In this document: positions 1 through 11,640 of the stretch, one piece after another
Layout of the letters: each line of letters begins with the position of its first letter
How positions within the stretch are numbered: position 1 is the stretch's first letter
Assembly (NCBI GenBank): GCA_037954325.1
Contig: JBBMNZ010000007.1
Coordinates: 6,505,001 to 6,569,000 of the forward strand
Source of the DNA: Fistularia commersonii
Taxonomy: Eukaryota; Chordata; Actinopteri; Syngnathiformes; Fistulariidae
Direction of reading: 5' to 3'
DNA length: 64,000 nt
The notes under the pieces: generated by a model
The model's database searches: none
The model's input: the letters and a program-made list of their open reading frames with translations, nothing else
What the model was told of the DNA's origin: nothing
Program-made: the position numbers and the translations under genes

Positions 1-780
1 CGTATAACTGACTGAATTGATACAATATTTGAGACAATACAATATAGCTATACAATACAACTGAGAATTAATATATAACAACATTTATTAATATATAAGT
101 AATAATATAGCTTATAAAAGATATATGGTTGTGCCATATAACTGATAAAGAATTAATATATAATATAGTAATAATGAATAATATAAAACAAATGTTGAAA
201 TAACTATTTATATAATGAATAAAATTATACAATATACTAATGTTGAATTAATATATTGCAAATATTCATAGTCATAGAATCTTATGGGGATACAATATAG
301 CTAGTAGAGAATTAATATACAATAATATTTATTAAAATACAAGTAATATTGAACTAATAAAGCTTATAAAAGAAACCTGTTTATACAATATAACTAACAG
401 AGAATGAGAATATATTATATGGTAATAATGAATTGATATTTAATAAATGTTGAAATTATAGAAGTTATGTAACAAATATAATTGTAAAATATTGCTAAGA
501 GTGAATTAATATATAAATTAAATAATATACAAAGCAATACATCAATATATATAAGTTATATGAATAATATAGTTATACAATGTTAGCGGAGAGAATCAAT
601 ATATAATAACTGATTGAATTACCTGACTTGTATTAAATTAGCTCATATGATAAATAGTAATACAATTTGAGAATAACGATTTAATATTTAAAATAACTGT
701 TATTGAATCAATATGACTCAATAATACAGCAAAATGGAAGAAAAATGTAGTTAGATCATTTGTTTGTTTACAATTTAAAA
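1..780. repeat. AT-rich degenerate tandem repeat
   Basis: Very AT-rich DNA built from diverged copies of a motif like gaattaatatataataatatttatta with variants of 30-60 bases. No coding potential. By position it probably lies in the large srpk2 intron on the minus strand. It ends at a (CA)n array near 782-829. Confidence 0.6.
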
Positions 781-781
781 T

Positions 782-788
782 CACACAC

Positions 789-830
<42 letters not shown>

Positions 831-1289
831 GTATAAATACATAATACTGACAAATATCCCATCCACACACACACTGACCAAGCAGGCCTGAGTGTGTCTA
901 AGTGTGTGTGTGGAGGGGGGGGCAGACAGGCTGTGCCGTCTGACACCTACGATAAATCCACAGCTGAGCAGTTCAGGCAGATTTTCTCACCCCTTTCCAT
1001 TCTTGTAATAAGCCATTGCTAAACACAGTGTTATTACTGTGTTATTACACAATGGATTCCATACTGACATGAAATTTCAATATGATGTGGCTGTTTCACT
1101 CTCCCGTGTGTGTGTGTGTGTGTGTCCTGGGAGAGTGGTGAATGTTTTATACAACAAAGTACTGCTGGGAATTGGAGGCAAATTCACAATATGCAGATCA
1201 CCATCAATACAAATATGTATCTGGACTGTGCGACTGTGCGAAACCAAGAGAACCCAGAGGGACCCCACGCAGGCTGGATCTGGGTCTTC

Positions 1290-1362
<73 letters not shown>

Positions 1363-1799
1363 GTGCCTGTATGGAGGGGGAAAAAAAAAATCATCTGGCT
1401 CCCATCATGTTGCACCCACCAATGGTGATCAATCAATCCAGCATTTCCTGATCGATTTCAATAGTGAAGACCAGCCCTCATGGCAACATGATGAAATGCT
1501 AAATGTGGACAGAAAAAAGGGAAAACACACACACACACACACACAGACAAACAAAGCCGAAGCTTTGTGGGCTGTTAGAAACTGCGGTCACGGGCGCAGA
1601 CACATGATAGAGCCTCCTGGTGCATTGCCATGGCAACTGCAGCACAAATGTGTGTGTGAGTGTGTCGGGGGGGCGCAAAGTATTAACAGGATGGTGACGG
1701 AAACACACACACACACACACACAGGCACTGTTCTTCTGATGTTGCAGCTAAAGAGGAAAGATTACTTGCCATTCACATTTTATTGGTGTGCTACAAAAA

Positions 1800-1830
<31 letters not shown>
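782..1830. repeat. Cluster of (CA)n/(GT)n microsatellites
   Basis: CA arrays at about 782-829, 1304-1359, 1526-1544, 1704-1722 and 1799-1830, and a GT array at about 1107-1123. They create the long His/Thr- and Cys/Val-rich open frames seen here on both strands, which I do not consider genes. Confidence 0.9.
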
Positions 1831-1832
<2 letters not shown>

Positions 1833-2393
1833 CTACTGCTGTGTCCTTGCAGCACAGCGTTGCGTCTTTGCCAAATCCGTCACGCAGGGCATCATTCATC
1901 ATGTCCAGATCCAGCTCGTATCGTACCATTGGCCAACCACTTAGCCCCGCCCCCTACGGAACTCCCTGGACCCGAGCCCGGCAGCAAAACGGTAACAGCA
2001 GAAGAAAAGTAGGATGGACGGACGGACAGACAAATATGTAGGAGGAAGAGCGAGAGAGAGAGAGGAGGAGGGAGAGAGCGGAAGTCGATAAAAGCGATAG
2101 AAGGTGAGGTGGGAACACGGGAAGAAGGCGGGAGGCGAGACGCGGGGAAAGAGGCGGCCAGAAAAGCGTCCAAGGAACGAGGCGAGAAGAACCCGAGCAG
2201 GAATCCAAAGCTGACACCTACAGGGCCGAGAGGCGGCTTCACGGAGGTTCTCGTAAAGCGCCGAGGCTGGTGGCGAGGTGGCTAAGCTAACGTGGCCTTC
2301 GCAATAACGAACTCAGAGGATTTGATCCCTTGAACTTTCAAGTCACCAACGTTGAACTGCTTCTCCGATGTCACCCATGAAACGTACGTCTCG

Positions 2394-2781
2394 ACAAGAC
2401 CTCTGCTCCTCCTGCTAGCAGGGGTTCCAGTCCCAATCGTACTTTGTGCCATGTGGTTCTGCAAATGCAGGAGCCCGAACGCCGTGCACAAAGGAAAGCG
2501 TGTTTTGCTGAAAATGGGTACACCTTCGCGAGAAACTGGAAGTATGTAGAGGCCTTCAGGGGCTCCTGGAGTCCAGCAGCATGACAGAAGATGTGGCTGG
2601 TAGTCCAGTGGCCCTGAGAGGGATCATTGTGACAGTAAATACAGGAAGTTGCTCCTTAAGCCACATTTTTGGTGAAGTTAAACATATTTTTGGGGACAGA
2701 TTTGCAAGACCTCTGCTCCTCCTGCTAGCAAGGGTTCGAGTCCCAATCGTACTTTGTGCCATGTGGTTCTGCAAATGCACT
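2394..2781. repeat. 77-bp repeat (two copies) with tRNA B-box-like core
   Basis: A unit of about 77 bp at 2394-2470 recurs at 2704-2781. It begins caagacctctgctcctcctg and contains ggttcgagtccc, a good match to a polymerase III B box (GGTTCRANNCC), in the second copy. A tRNA-derived SINE tail is possible, but I see no convincing A box at the expected spacing. Confidence 0.5.
2469..2702. repeat. 234-bp direct repeat, copy 1
   Basis: Begins aggagcccgaacgccgtgca and ends ggggacagatt. A second copy of the same length lies at 3567-3800, exactly 1098 bp downstream at both ends, with only a few substitutions. The pair encloses about 864 bp without a recognisable open frame. It could be the LTRs of a small non-autonomous LTR element (TRIM-like) or a recent segmental duplication. 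Confidence 0.75.
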
Positions 2782-3566
2782 CAATAAATAACAATAGCAA
2801 TGATTTGGTACGGTTGATGCTTATCCTTATATATCTATAAGGGTATAGCATAAGCTACGTCCGTGTGGCTTTGTGCTTGTTTTTCACATCCACCCTCAGC
2901 AACCACAGCCGAGGCGGCCGTAGCAACGGAAGTCAGCTGATGTCAACATACGGCGAAGGAAACACATAACAGGAAGACTGTCAAGACTGTACTTTGATGA
3001 CGACGCCGATTGTTGCCTCGCAAAACCCTCAAAACAAAAAAACCCCGGCGTGGATCGAGTTCAACCGAGTGCTTTCCCTTCCTCTGGAGGCTTTCAAAGT
3101 GATCGGAAGAGAAGAATGTCTGGAATCTCCTCAAAGGAACACTGTGACAATGCATACCAGAGTGTCATCTGCAGAACTTCCGCCCGAGGGCAAGTGCGAT
3201 GCGGCTGAGTCAACCATCGGCGCCGTCCGGCTGTCTCTTTGGAGGTTGTAAAAGGTCCCCCGGGAAGCACACCTATTTTTTTTTGTCTCTCCGGATTCAT
3301 GGAATCATTATCTCTTAAAACACTGCACTCTTGGCTAGGAATTAGCAACTCCAGAAACAGCCAGGAAGTTAGCAACACAACAATCAAGGCGGGAAACGGT
3401 ACCTCTGAATATTCTGAGACTTCCAAAAACTATTGCTTGATTGGTCAGAAAAGGATGGAAGTGGATTAGATTTGGATTTGAGGATGGAAGTAGGAAAGGG
3501 TGAAGATCTATGGAACATCTAGTGAGGCGTATTGAGACACATAAATGGCCGATGATCCTCGGAAAG

Positions 3567-3800
3567 AGGAGCCCGAACGCCGTGCACAAAGGAAAGCGTG
3601 TTTTGCTGAAAATGGGCACACCTTCGCGAGAAACTGGAAGTATGTAGAGACCTTCAGGGGCTCCTGGAGTCCAGCAGCGTGACAGAAGATGTGGCTGGTA
3701 GTCCAGTGGCCCTGAGAGGGATCATTGTGACAGTAAATACAGGAAGTTGCTCCTTAAGCCACATTTTTGGTGAAGTTAAACATAATTTGGGGGACAGATT
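3567..3800. repeat. 234-bp direct repeat, copy 2
   Basis: Second copy of the unit at 2469-2702, same orientation and length. The flanks differ: the 77-bp unit that borders copy 1 on both sides is absent here. Confidence 0.75.
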
Positions 3801-4130
3801 GGGAGATAGGCCGCCTTGACAACAACACCGGCTTCCCTTTCTTAATGGGTAAACATAGATTTTGAAGAGCCTTACTGCCGTAAGCAACAGATGGAATATA
3901 AAAAAAATAAACATTTCGTTGGGCTATCACACTCCATCATTGGATCTTCGGTACCTTCCAATAAGGTGACCTTCTGAACAAATTCTTATTGACAAACCGA
4001 ATACCCCGCGCTAAAATTTTTAAATATAAATTTCAGCTGTATTTGGTCCCTTTTCCGCTTGTGTTACGGACAAAGCTGTTGAGTGAAAACTTTCCAAATC
4101 TGCACCGTGGTGGCAGCGGCCTCAGGCCAG
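3801..4130. other. Unannotated, srpk2 intron
   Basis: No open frame with coding character, no recognised element. Inferred to be intronic because the srpk2 first exons lie to the right on the minus strand and no later srpk2 exon is visible in the window. Confidence 0.4.
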
Positions 4131-4139
4131 CGCCGCACC

Positions 4140-4600
4140 GCTAATATAAGTGGTCTCCACTTATATAGTGCTTTCAACACCTTGTGGTTTGAAAGTACTT
4201 TACACATTCACCCATTCACACACACAGTAACACTACCATGGCGCCAGAGCTGCCATGCGAGGTGCTAACCAGACCGTCCGTCCATCTTATCCGGGGTGGG
4301 GTCGCAGGGGCAGCGACCTGAAGAGAGGCCTGGACTTCCCACTTGCGAGGGGTTCCCCGGTCTCCTCCCAGGTGGGATCCTGACCAGATGGAGCCTCATC
4401 ATGAGGCTCAACTGGATGCAAAAGAGCAGAGGCTCCACTGGGGGTCTTCGCCGGCTGGCCAACTGGACAATCGGGAGCAACTGGGAGTTTGGTGTCTTTG
4501 CCCAAAGACACTTCAGCAAGCAGGCAGGAGGGAATGGACATTTAACCACCAACCATCCAATTGGAAGGAATGCCCAATTATGCTGCCCCCGCCCTCCAAA
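4140..4600. repeat. Two adjoining dispersed teleost repeats
   Basis: 4140-4280 has the familiar pattern of a common teleost repeat: a tatatagtgcttt motif, then ctttacacattcacccattcacacacac and gccatgcgaggtgctaacc. 4280-4460 (gggtcgcaggggcagcgacc, then ggtgggatcctgaccagatg) belongs to another common family whose opposite-strand counterpart occurs at 48850-49085. Family names not assigned. Confidence 0.55.
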
Positions 4601-6900
4601 GAGCTGGTTTAAACCATGGCGCCGGCTGAGACCGGAGTCTTGGCGCCATGAACCTTCAAGCGTGAGATGAAATAATTTGCAGAGTGCGCTTAGGGTACTT
4701 CGACGCCATGCTGTGCGTGGAGATGCCCCGGCTCCGCAAGGCGATGCTTTTCTCTGGGAAGCTTTGAGGTCGAGTCGTCCACGTGAAGGGGGCTGTTAAA
4801 AGCTCAATCTCGGCTGGAAAACCGGCGGGGAAGTGGAAAGGGGTGGGGGTTTACGGAGCGACAAAACAGATGGGAGAACGGGTTCCATTCGATGAAAGCC
4901 GCGGGGATGAAGTGGAAACTGCGGCGCCGCTGAAAACCCGGATTCTTAACCAAATTATAAAGGCCGTCTTTCCGCTCGAAACAAAAACAAAAACAAAACA
5001 AAAACAGATACAAACTGTGTGCCGGAGAGGAAACTGCTGACTCACGGTGGAAACACCACCAGGATGGTGGTGAAGAAACCCCCAAAACCCCTCACAGCAA
5101 CACACTGCCTCAGTGCCTCGACGGTCGCCAATCAAATTTCACTCGTGTCTGACACTGACCATCGCGAACGTCCTTTCGACCCCTTCGCCGCACAGAGCCC
5201 GCCGCCGTCCCCCCGCCCTCCTCTGCGGCCGGAGAGCATTCGTCTGGAAGGCAGAGCGGCGTCTGCCTGGAAAGGGATTAGCCCGAGCGAGGTTTCCCAG
5301 CCTGTGATGTCGGTCGAGACGGCGTGTAATCTACCGGGACCACCGGATGGGGCGCAGCCAAAACCCCGATCCTCGTGCGCTCCTGACCCCGCCAGCCGGA
5401 TCTTGTCTGGCTTGTTGATTTACGGAGGAACCGGTTTGAACTCGGAGACTCTTGTTTGTAAGAATTTACGCAATTACGGCTCGTAAACACATCGGAGCGG
5501 CTCAAAGAGCGCCACTGTTCCTCGTCTATTCTGGTTCTCCTGTGAGGGATCTGTCGCCTCATTGAGCGACAACATCACCGAAGGGAAACGACTTTTCCGG
5601 GGACACTGCAAGAAAGACGCCTTTCTTCAGAGCGCCGGGGTCGTTTTTGTTTTTCCAGGATAAACTGCAGTATCCATGAACAAGCATCCAAGACCCCCCG
5701 TTACTAGCAAAGCCTTCTGGAACAAGATTTCAAACTTGATGACTCACACCCATCACCGTGTCTCCTTATCACCGAGGTAACGGCTGTCTCCTTAGCAACG
5801 CCTGCACGGTGTCGCACGCCAATCAGTGAGACGTGGGCTTCGGGGGCCGCGGGTGTCCTTCGGCTCGACCTGGACTCTCCGAAGGTAACGTCTGCGATTG
5901 ATTCATCATCTATCTTTAATGTTCCCAGTCTCCGCATCCTGTCGGCAGGGCAGCTGACTCATTCTCTTCGCCGGCTTCTGTCGGCGCGTCCGGCGGAGTC
6001 TACACAACAACCGCACCATCCCGTCTTCTGCATTAGCAGGCTGCAAATATACACCTCCATGGGCGCGGAGCGGCTGCCCGCTACCGCAGTCTTGGGCTCA
6101 TTGCACGCCTTTCGGTTTGAGATTTTGCAACCATGACTACGCCGGCGTGTCAGGAAACCGCCGGCGTCAAAGTGAACAGCATTTGATGTCGCACCTGTAA
6201 TTTTAGAGAGTTTCAAAGTGGCGTCCTATGCTTCTACGCAAACGATCCCTTCGTCCAATCACTTGCGGAGCGTGGACAATCAGTGTTTTTCCATGCATTT
6301 GGAGACCGCGGTGTATTCGGGTGACGTTTAAAGAAGGAAATCTGGTAACTGTGAGCTTTCCAGCGATGCGAGGGACATCTGCCACGGGCAGGACGTGTGA
6401 GTAAGGCATCACATTACAAGGATCTCCCTACTTTTGAAAGGGGAAAATAAAAACACCTGGATGAAATCCAAAGGAAAGAAACATTCAGGGACCCTCTCAT
6501 CACACGCGGCTAAAAGAGGGCGGCGGCCGAAGGGAATTGCAGCGCTGAAAAACAAGCCAGATAAAACCGATTGATGAACCTGTACGCACTGGCGGATGGA
6601 GGAACAGGCATTAATGATCTTGCTAATAATATAAGCAGCACTGACAGTTACATGCTAACAGCTGAAATGACACATCACAAGCTCCAGTATTCAGGAGAGA
6701 AATAACAACGCTGCAGTAGATCAGGCCACGCCCCCTGGGAACCTGCCCAATGAGAGACACCAGGGACTCGGGAGAAGATATGAGGTTACTATCATGGGCT
6801 GATGACGAGGAAATGAGTGCAGGGACGATAGGAAGGCATCATGGGATGTACCTCAGCAGAGTAAGCCAAAGGCAGCATTACTAGGTGCTAAGCTAGCCCG
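4601..6900. other. Unannotated moderately GC-rich DNA, srpk2 intron
   Basis: Open frames of 60-155 codons occur on both strands, but none has a recognisable domain, family resemblance or consistent splice context. An imperfect (AAAAC)n run lies at 4980-5006. I see no further srpk2 exon here on the minus strand. Confidence 0.4.
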
Positions 6901-6909
6901 AATTAACTT

Positions 6910-7200
6910 TGCACCGGATCACGTTCACTGGTTGACACACACACACTGCCGTGGAAGGCGCTAACCAGACCATCCGTAACAACTGGAGGGGTTTGATGTC
7001 TTGCCAAAGGACACTTCGGCAGGCGTGCGGAAAGGGTTATAAATGCTACTCATTTTGGATCAGCTTTCACTGCTATGCAGACGATCTACAGATTTATATG
7101 ACATGAACACAGATGGACTGGATTCGCACCAACTTGGCATGAAGACTGAGGGAGCCGCAGATTGGAAGGTTGCCGGTTCGATGGCTGCACCGCCACGCAT
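6910..7200. repeat. LINE-derived chimeric repeat fragment
   Basis: Contains ttcactgctatgcagacgatct, which reads Y-A-D-D, the reverse transcriptase catalytic box of L2/CR1-type LINEs. It is preceded by the gctaaccagaccatccgt and cttgccaaaggacacttcgg motifs of the repeat at 4140-4280. A related fragment with the same tatgcagacgatct core is at 18430-18575. Short and broken. Confidence 0.5.
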
Positions 7201-7739
7201 ACATCGCCGAGTATTAGACGGACAGTTGTTTGTCAAGCACAAGCAAGCAGATACCGCTATAATGTACTCATTCATGGACGCTCCTACACATTTCCGATGA
7301 TGTTAACCCGCCACAAAGCCAGGGACTGTGGAAGATGAGTCCACCCACCCGCTCTCACAATGTAACGGGACCCCATGAATGTTTAGAAAAAAAACGCCGC
7401 TTTGAAAATGCGGCGGTGGATAATCGCGTCCGGGCGCCATGTGATATGAGTCACGACAGAGCGTAGCTTTGATTTCCTGATTTATTGGCAACACGGCTAT
7501 GCTAGCATGGATTTAAAAGAAATCATGGTGCCACTTTGGGTCGAGTTCGATCCACATCAAGACTTTCTTTGGGCTGGCAAGAGCTGGAGTACCTCCAATC
7601 TAAAGGCTGACGGTTTGATTCCCGGCTACTCTTGTGTCGTTGGCAATATGTTCACCGATCCCAATGTTGCTCCAGATGGCCGTCTTGGGATATCGTGCAC
7701 CATCTTTAACATTAATTCATTAGCTATACCGCTTATTCT

Positions 7740-8060
7740 GCACTCAGAGGGTGGAGCTTATCCCAACTGTCATTGGCTGGTTCACCTCAGACCAGTCCAT
7801 CACAGGGCCTCATATAGAAACATCCAACCATTCACCCTCTCATTCACCCGTCTGGCCAATTCAGGGTCTCAAATGAAGCTCCTGCGTGTGTTCGGAATGC
7901 CGGAGGAATCCGGAGAACCCTGAGGAACCCCACGCAGACACGGGGAGAACATGGAAACTCCACACAGAAAGGAATCCAACCAGGGACCTTCTTGCTTTTT
8001 GGCAAAGGGTGAAGCAGAAGCTCGAACCCCTGCGCCCCCCCAACTAAGCCTTCTGAAACC
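7740..8060 (+). repeat. Teleost SINE-like dispersed repeat, copy 1
   Basis: Shows the family landmarks in order: cttatcccaactgtcattgg, catcacagggcctcatatag, a central cattcaccc block, gtgtctgcgtggggttcctc-type text (here on the opposite strand), and ccacacagaaagg near the 3' end followed by gggaccttcttgc. At least 14 copies lie in the window. Confidence 0.75.
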
Positions 8061-8950
8061 CACAAGCAAATCGCTGTCAGTCGATCGGCATGTCCAGATT
8101 AGTGTCCACGCGTCTTTGGATTAAGGCGGTATCGGCCTGTCAATCAAGGCGAAAACATGATTGACACTTTACGTTAGATAAACTGGTACACTAATCATTC
8201 CATCACTCCGTTCTCTGTTAGCATGCAAACCTTCGCAGGGCTCTGTGGCGCAGGCGGAGCGCGCACAGGGCTAGACCCCATCTCCGCTGAGTCGCCGGGC
8301 GTGAGCTGGGCTCCATCGGGAAGAGGAGGAAAGTGGCGGCGGTGCGCTTGTCCTTGAATCCTTCCACAAAATCTCCCCGCTGAGGGTCCCCTCGCCGGCT
8401 AACTGGCACTGACGATTCGTGCGTTACAGCTAGCGCCTATTTAGGAAACATCTCGCACCTTCTCCAGACATTCAACGCCGTCACACCTCAACATCCACGT
8501 GACAAGAACACTGACTCATCGCCTAAAACCCCGAGAATATCGCCGTCACGCAATGGAGTTTGAATGGCAGCGTAGCGGCGCGTCAGGAGTCCAAGGCAAA
8601 ACCACAGAGGCTACACTAGCTGGAGGGGATGCAGCTAGCTGCATTAGTTAGCTGGGTGATAAGTTAACTAACTATTCTGTAGCAGCCAGGATGAAGAGCA
8701 CCAATGCGGCAAGGCCTTCTCTACCATTTCCCATTTTCAAAACAATCCTATCTGCCAGGTCCGATTCCCCTCCCACCCCCCCAGTCCTCCGTCACTCCGC
8801 ACCCCTCGATCCCCCCCCCTTCCATCCAGCCATTTTGGCTGACCCTGTTTATCTGAGGAAATGCCGTTGGGTTTGGAAGAACAGGCGGAACCACAATCAT
8901 TAGCGCTACCGCCCACACCGCAGAGGGTCCGAGCGCGAGCTAAGCGCGTG
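8061..8950. other. Unannotated DNA, srpk2 intron
   Basis: Only short open frames without recognisable content. A C-rich tract lies at 8767-8821. Confidence 0.35.
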
Positions 8951-8960
8951 GACTGACTTG

Positions 8961-9006
<46 letters not shown>
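8961..9006 (+). repeat. (GT)n microsatellite
   Basis: About 22 uninterrupted GT units after an acttgcat lead-in. DNA to 10.25 kb beyond it has no recognisable gene. Confidence 0.95.
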
Positions 9007-9010
<4 letters not shown>

Positions 9011-10270
9011 CAGCTCTACTTCCAGTTTCAAACATTTTCAACCGGTGCAAACGCCCTCAAACGGGGTCATTATCATTCCACCGCCTCGACGCTGCGGCGT
9101 CAGATTAGCGCCCCCCACCCCCACCCGTGACCTCGCATTACCCAACACGCTGCGCAAGTCTGCAGAGAGCAGTCCATGCTCCCGTCATCTCCCCCTACTT
9201 TCCTTCCTCTCTTCTCTCCGCCACACTCCTGCCGTTTATCTTCATCCATCAGAGGCTCCCCGGCCCTCCTCCATCAGTTCTCCTGGGGTTTCCGCCATCC
9301 CTTTCTGTTCCCTTTCTCTTGACGTCTCCATTTCGGCCTCCACTCTCTCCGGAGTCCTTTTTTTTTTTGTGCCCAGAACCCCTCAACCGCCACCCGCTTC
9401 TAGAGGTTTCTGCTGACATACCAGTGGATTTGCCTCCTCCAGAACAGTTAATACACTGATTGCAAGTAGCTGTGAGATATGAAAGGGGAAGTGCCGAGGG
9501 TCTGAGCTGTATGCTAGCTAGATGCTAGAGGCCAAAGAAAACAAGCCAAAGAGAAGTTCTCTGAAGTGTCCAGTTTGAATTATGTTCCAGGAAGTAGCCT
9601 TCTCCAGGGGAACTTCCTTGTTGTGCATCCCAACAGGCACTGAGGGACCAGGGTAGGGACCGGTATGATGTGCACACTGTGAAACAAAAACACCAAAGAA
9701 GAAGAGGAAGACAACATGGAGTTCTAGAAGCATGTTCTGATTAACAACCGTGGACAATGAGATAGTTGACATGTTTTTGTCTTCTCCCTGCACTGCCTTG
9801 CCGTGTGAAGAACCTCGTAGGACTCATCCTGGCCAAAATATCGATTTTCCTCTGCGAGCCTTGGAAACTGGACCTCTTCGTCGTTCCATTTCTCGCTGCT
9901 TCTGCCTATTTTGCCCCAAGAAAACATCTGATCGGTGAGCAGGAGAGCGTTTAAAAATGGCGCCCTGCAAGAAGAGTACCAACAATCACCAAGCACCTAT
10001 GTCATAAGGGACCGTGAAAAGGCCCGGCCTCGGAGTAGGAGCAAAAATGGTGCCAGGAGCTGAAGGTCTCAGGCCACCAAGAAACCTTGTTCCTGAAAAG
10101 ATTCAAGGAGCTCCGAAAAGTTCCTCCATTGAAAAAGGGGAAGAGGCCGTCACATAGACCCCCTAATTCCCTGGCGTGACCTTTGACCCAGATTTTGTGC
10201 CAAGCGATATCGTGCTGAAAGCACTGGCTCGCGATCAGGTGCGAAGGGCGCAGATCACATGACCGCTCCT
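9007..10270. other. Unannotated DNA, srpk2 intron
   Basis: Pyrimidine-rich between 9180 and 9370 on the plus strand. No conserved coding segment recognised. Confidence 0.35.
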
Positions 10271-10281
10271 ACGGGAGTCGC

Positions 10282-10304
10282 GGGGGGGGGGGGGGGGGGG
10301 GGGG
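10282..10304. repeat. Poly(G) run of 23
   Basis: Uninterrupted G run; a second run of 18 G lies at 10593-10610 and a T run at 10506-10524. Such runs may be collapsed or mis-sized in the assembly and could form G-quadruplexes. Confidence 0.9.
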
Positions 10305-10409
10305 TTGCAATCGCCATAGCGATCTCGTCAGGCCGGCTTCTCGTGAGGTGTCTTATTCCCCTGCTGCTGGATGTCTGACTCAGCCGTTCCCATAACTGAT
10401 TAACCACAG

Positions 10410-11070
10410 TGGATTCATTAACGCCAGGAGGGGGGCGGCGGCCATCTTGGACGGGGACACCGGAGGACGCTGTTTGCGCCGCCATTATTTATTTATTTAT
10501 TTATCTTTTTTTTTTTTTTTTTTTCAAAAACTGGGTCGGCTTCGAGGACAAACAGGCCCCTTTCATTCAAGCTCCGTCGCTGAAGGACCTCCGGGGGGGG
10601 GGGGGGGGGGTTCAAACCGACAGCGACTGTTTGTTTACCGAATAACAACAAAGAGATGCTAGCTAGCCGCCTGCCAGGCTACATCAGCTGTATTGTAAGC
10701 ATGGCAGGGGCTCCTCGCGCGTCCTGCTAGGCCTGCAGCGGCGGCGAAGACAGCGCGGGGGGTGGGGGGGGCTGAAAGCTATTTAGCGTGTGAATGGATG
10801 TGATGGCTGCCACCCCGTCCGCCCGGAGCCGCATGTGATGCTGCCAGCTGCATCAGCCCGGCTCGCTGAGGCGCCGAGCACAAAGCCATACTTCACACAG
10901 CCTCCTCCGACAACCCCCCCGACCTACATCTCTCCCTTTGATCTTTCCCCGCCGTTCTAGGTCTGTGCGACGCGTGGAAAAACAAACAGAAAAATGGCGG
11001 CGTCGCAACAACGTGCTCTCCGGAGCGACACGTCGTCTTCTTACTACGCCCGCCATTTTCCAAATCGCAG
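10410..11070. promoter_or_regulatory. CpG-rich segment with YY1-type motifs
   Basis: GC-rich stretch with many CpGs. It contains gcggccatcttggac at 10438-10452, a consensus YY1 site in its minus-strand form, and a further aaatggcggcg at 10992-11002. It resembles an unmethylated promoter or enhancer inside the srpk2 intron, but I could not join an exon to a known protein. Confidence 0.35.
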
Positions 11071-11329
11071 GGAAAAGGTATCGTCGGCTCACCTTGGGAA
11101 TTAGCGTGATGCTAGCTAGGTCTTAAAAGCTAATGGAGAAGATAAAGGCTAAAAAAAAATCAGCAGCTTCTTAATTCTACATGAATACCCCACCAGTGGA
11201 TTATCTGCCGTGTGACTTCTCCATCCCAAAGCTGCTAAGAGGTCCTTCGACGTTCACTTAGCTCTTCTGTTTTCCTCAGCTTTTCACCGAAGCATCAGTA
11301 TCCACATGTAAGTGAAGTGTAGCTCAAGG

Positions 11330-11640
11330 GAGGTGAGCAGGCAAACAACCTCAGATTTGCAGACGACACAACTGTCATCTGTTACGGCAAGAAAGAGATG
11401 GTTTATCTTGTGAGAGACAAAAGTTCAGACCGAGCTGTCCCGAATTTGAAGAACACAAAAAAATCATGGCGGTTGACAAAGACAGGGATGACATGGCGGC
11501 CTTCATGATCGGGAGCGAGCAGATCGAGGAAGTAGAAAAGATTCTCTGGCAAGGGACTCGGCACACCTGAGATCAGGAGAAGATCAGTGATGGTGAGGGA
11601 CACGGTACAGAAGATGGCAAACATCAGGGAGGGGCAAAGG
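11330..11640 (+). repeat. LINE reverse transcriptase remnant
   Basis: 11353-11384 reads N-L-R-F-A-D-D-T-T-V-I-C, the F/YADD box of a non-LTR reverse transcriptase in sense orientation, followed by broken coding sequence. A nearby degenerate fragment at 12200-12260 reads Y-Y-A-D-E. Both are dead fragments. Confidence 0.55.

Noticed and set aside
1142..2041. 299-codon open frame
   Set aside because: Mostly His-Thr dipeptides from (CA)n arrays; no domain.
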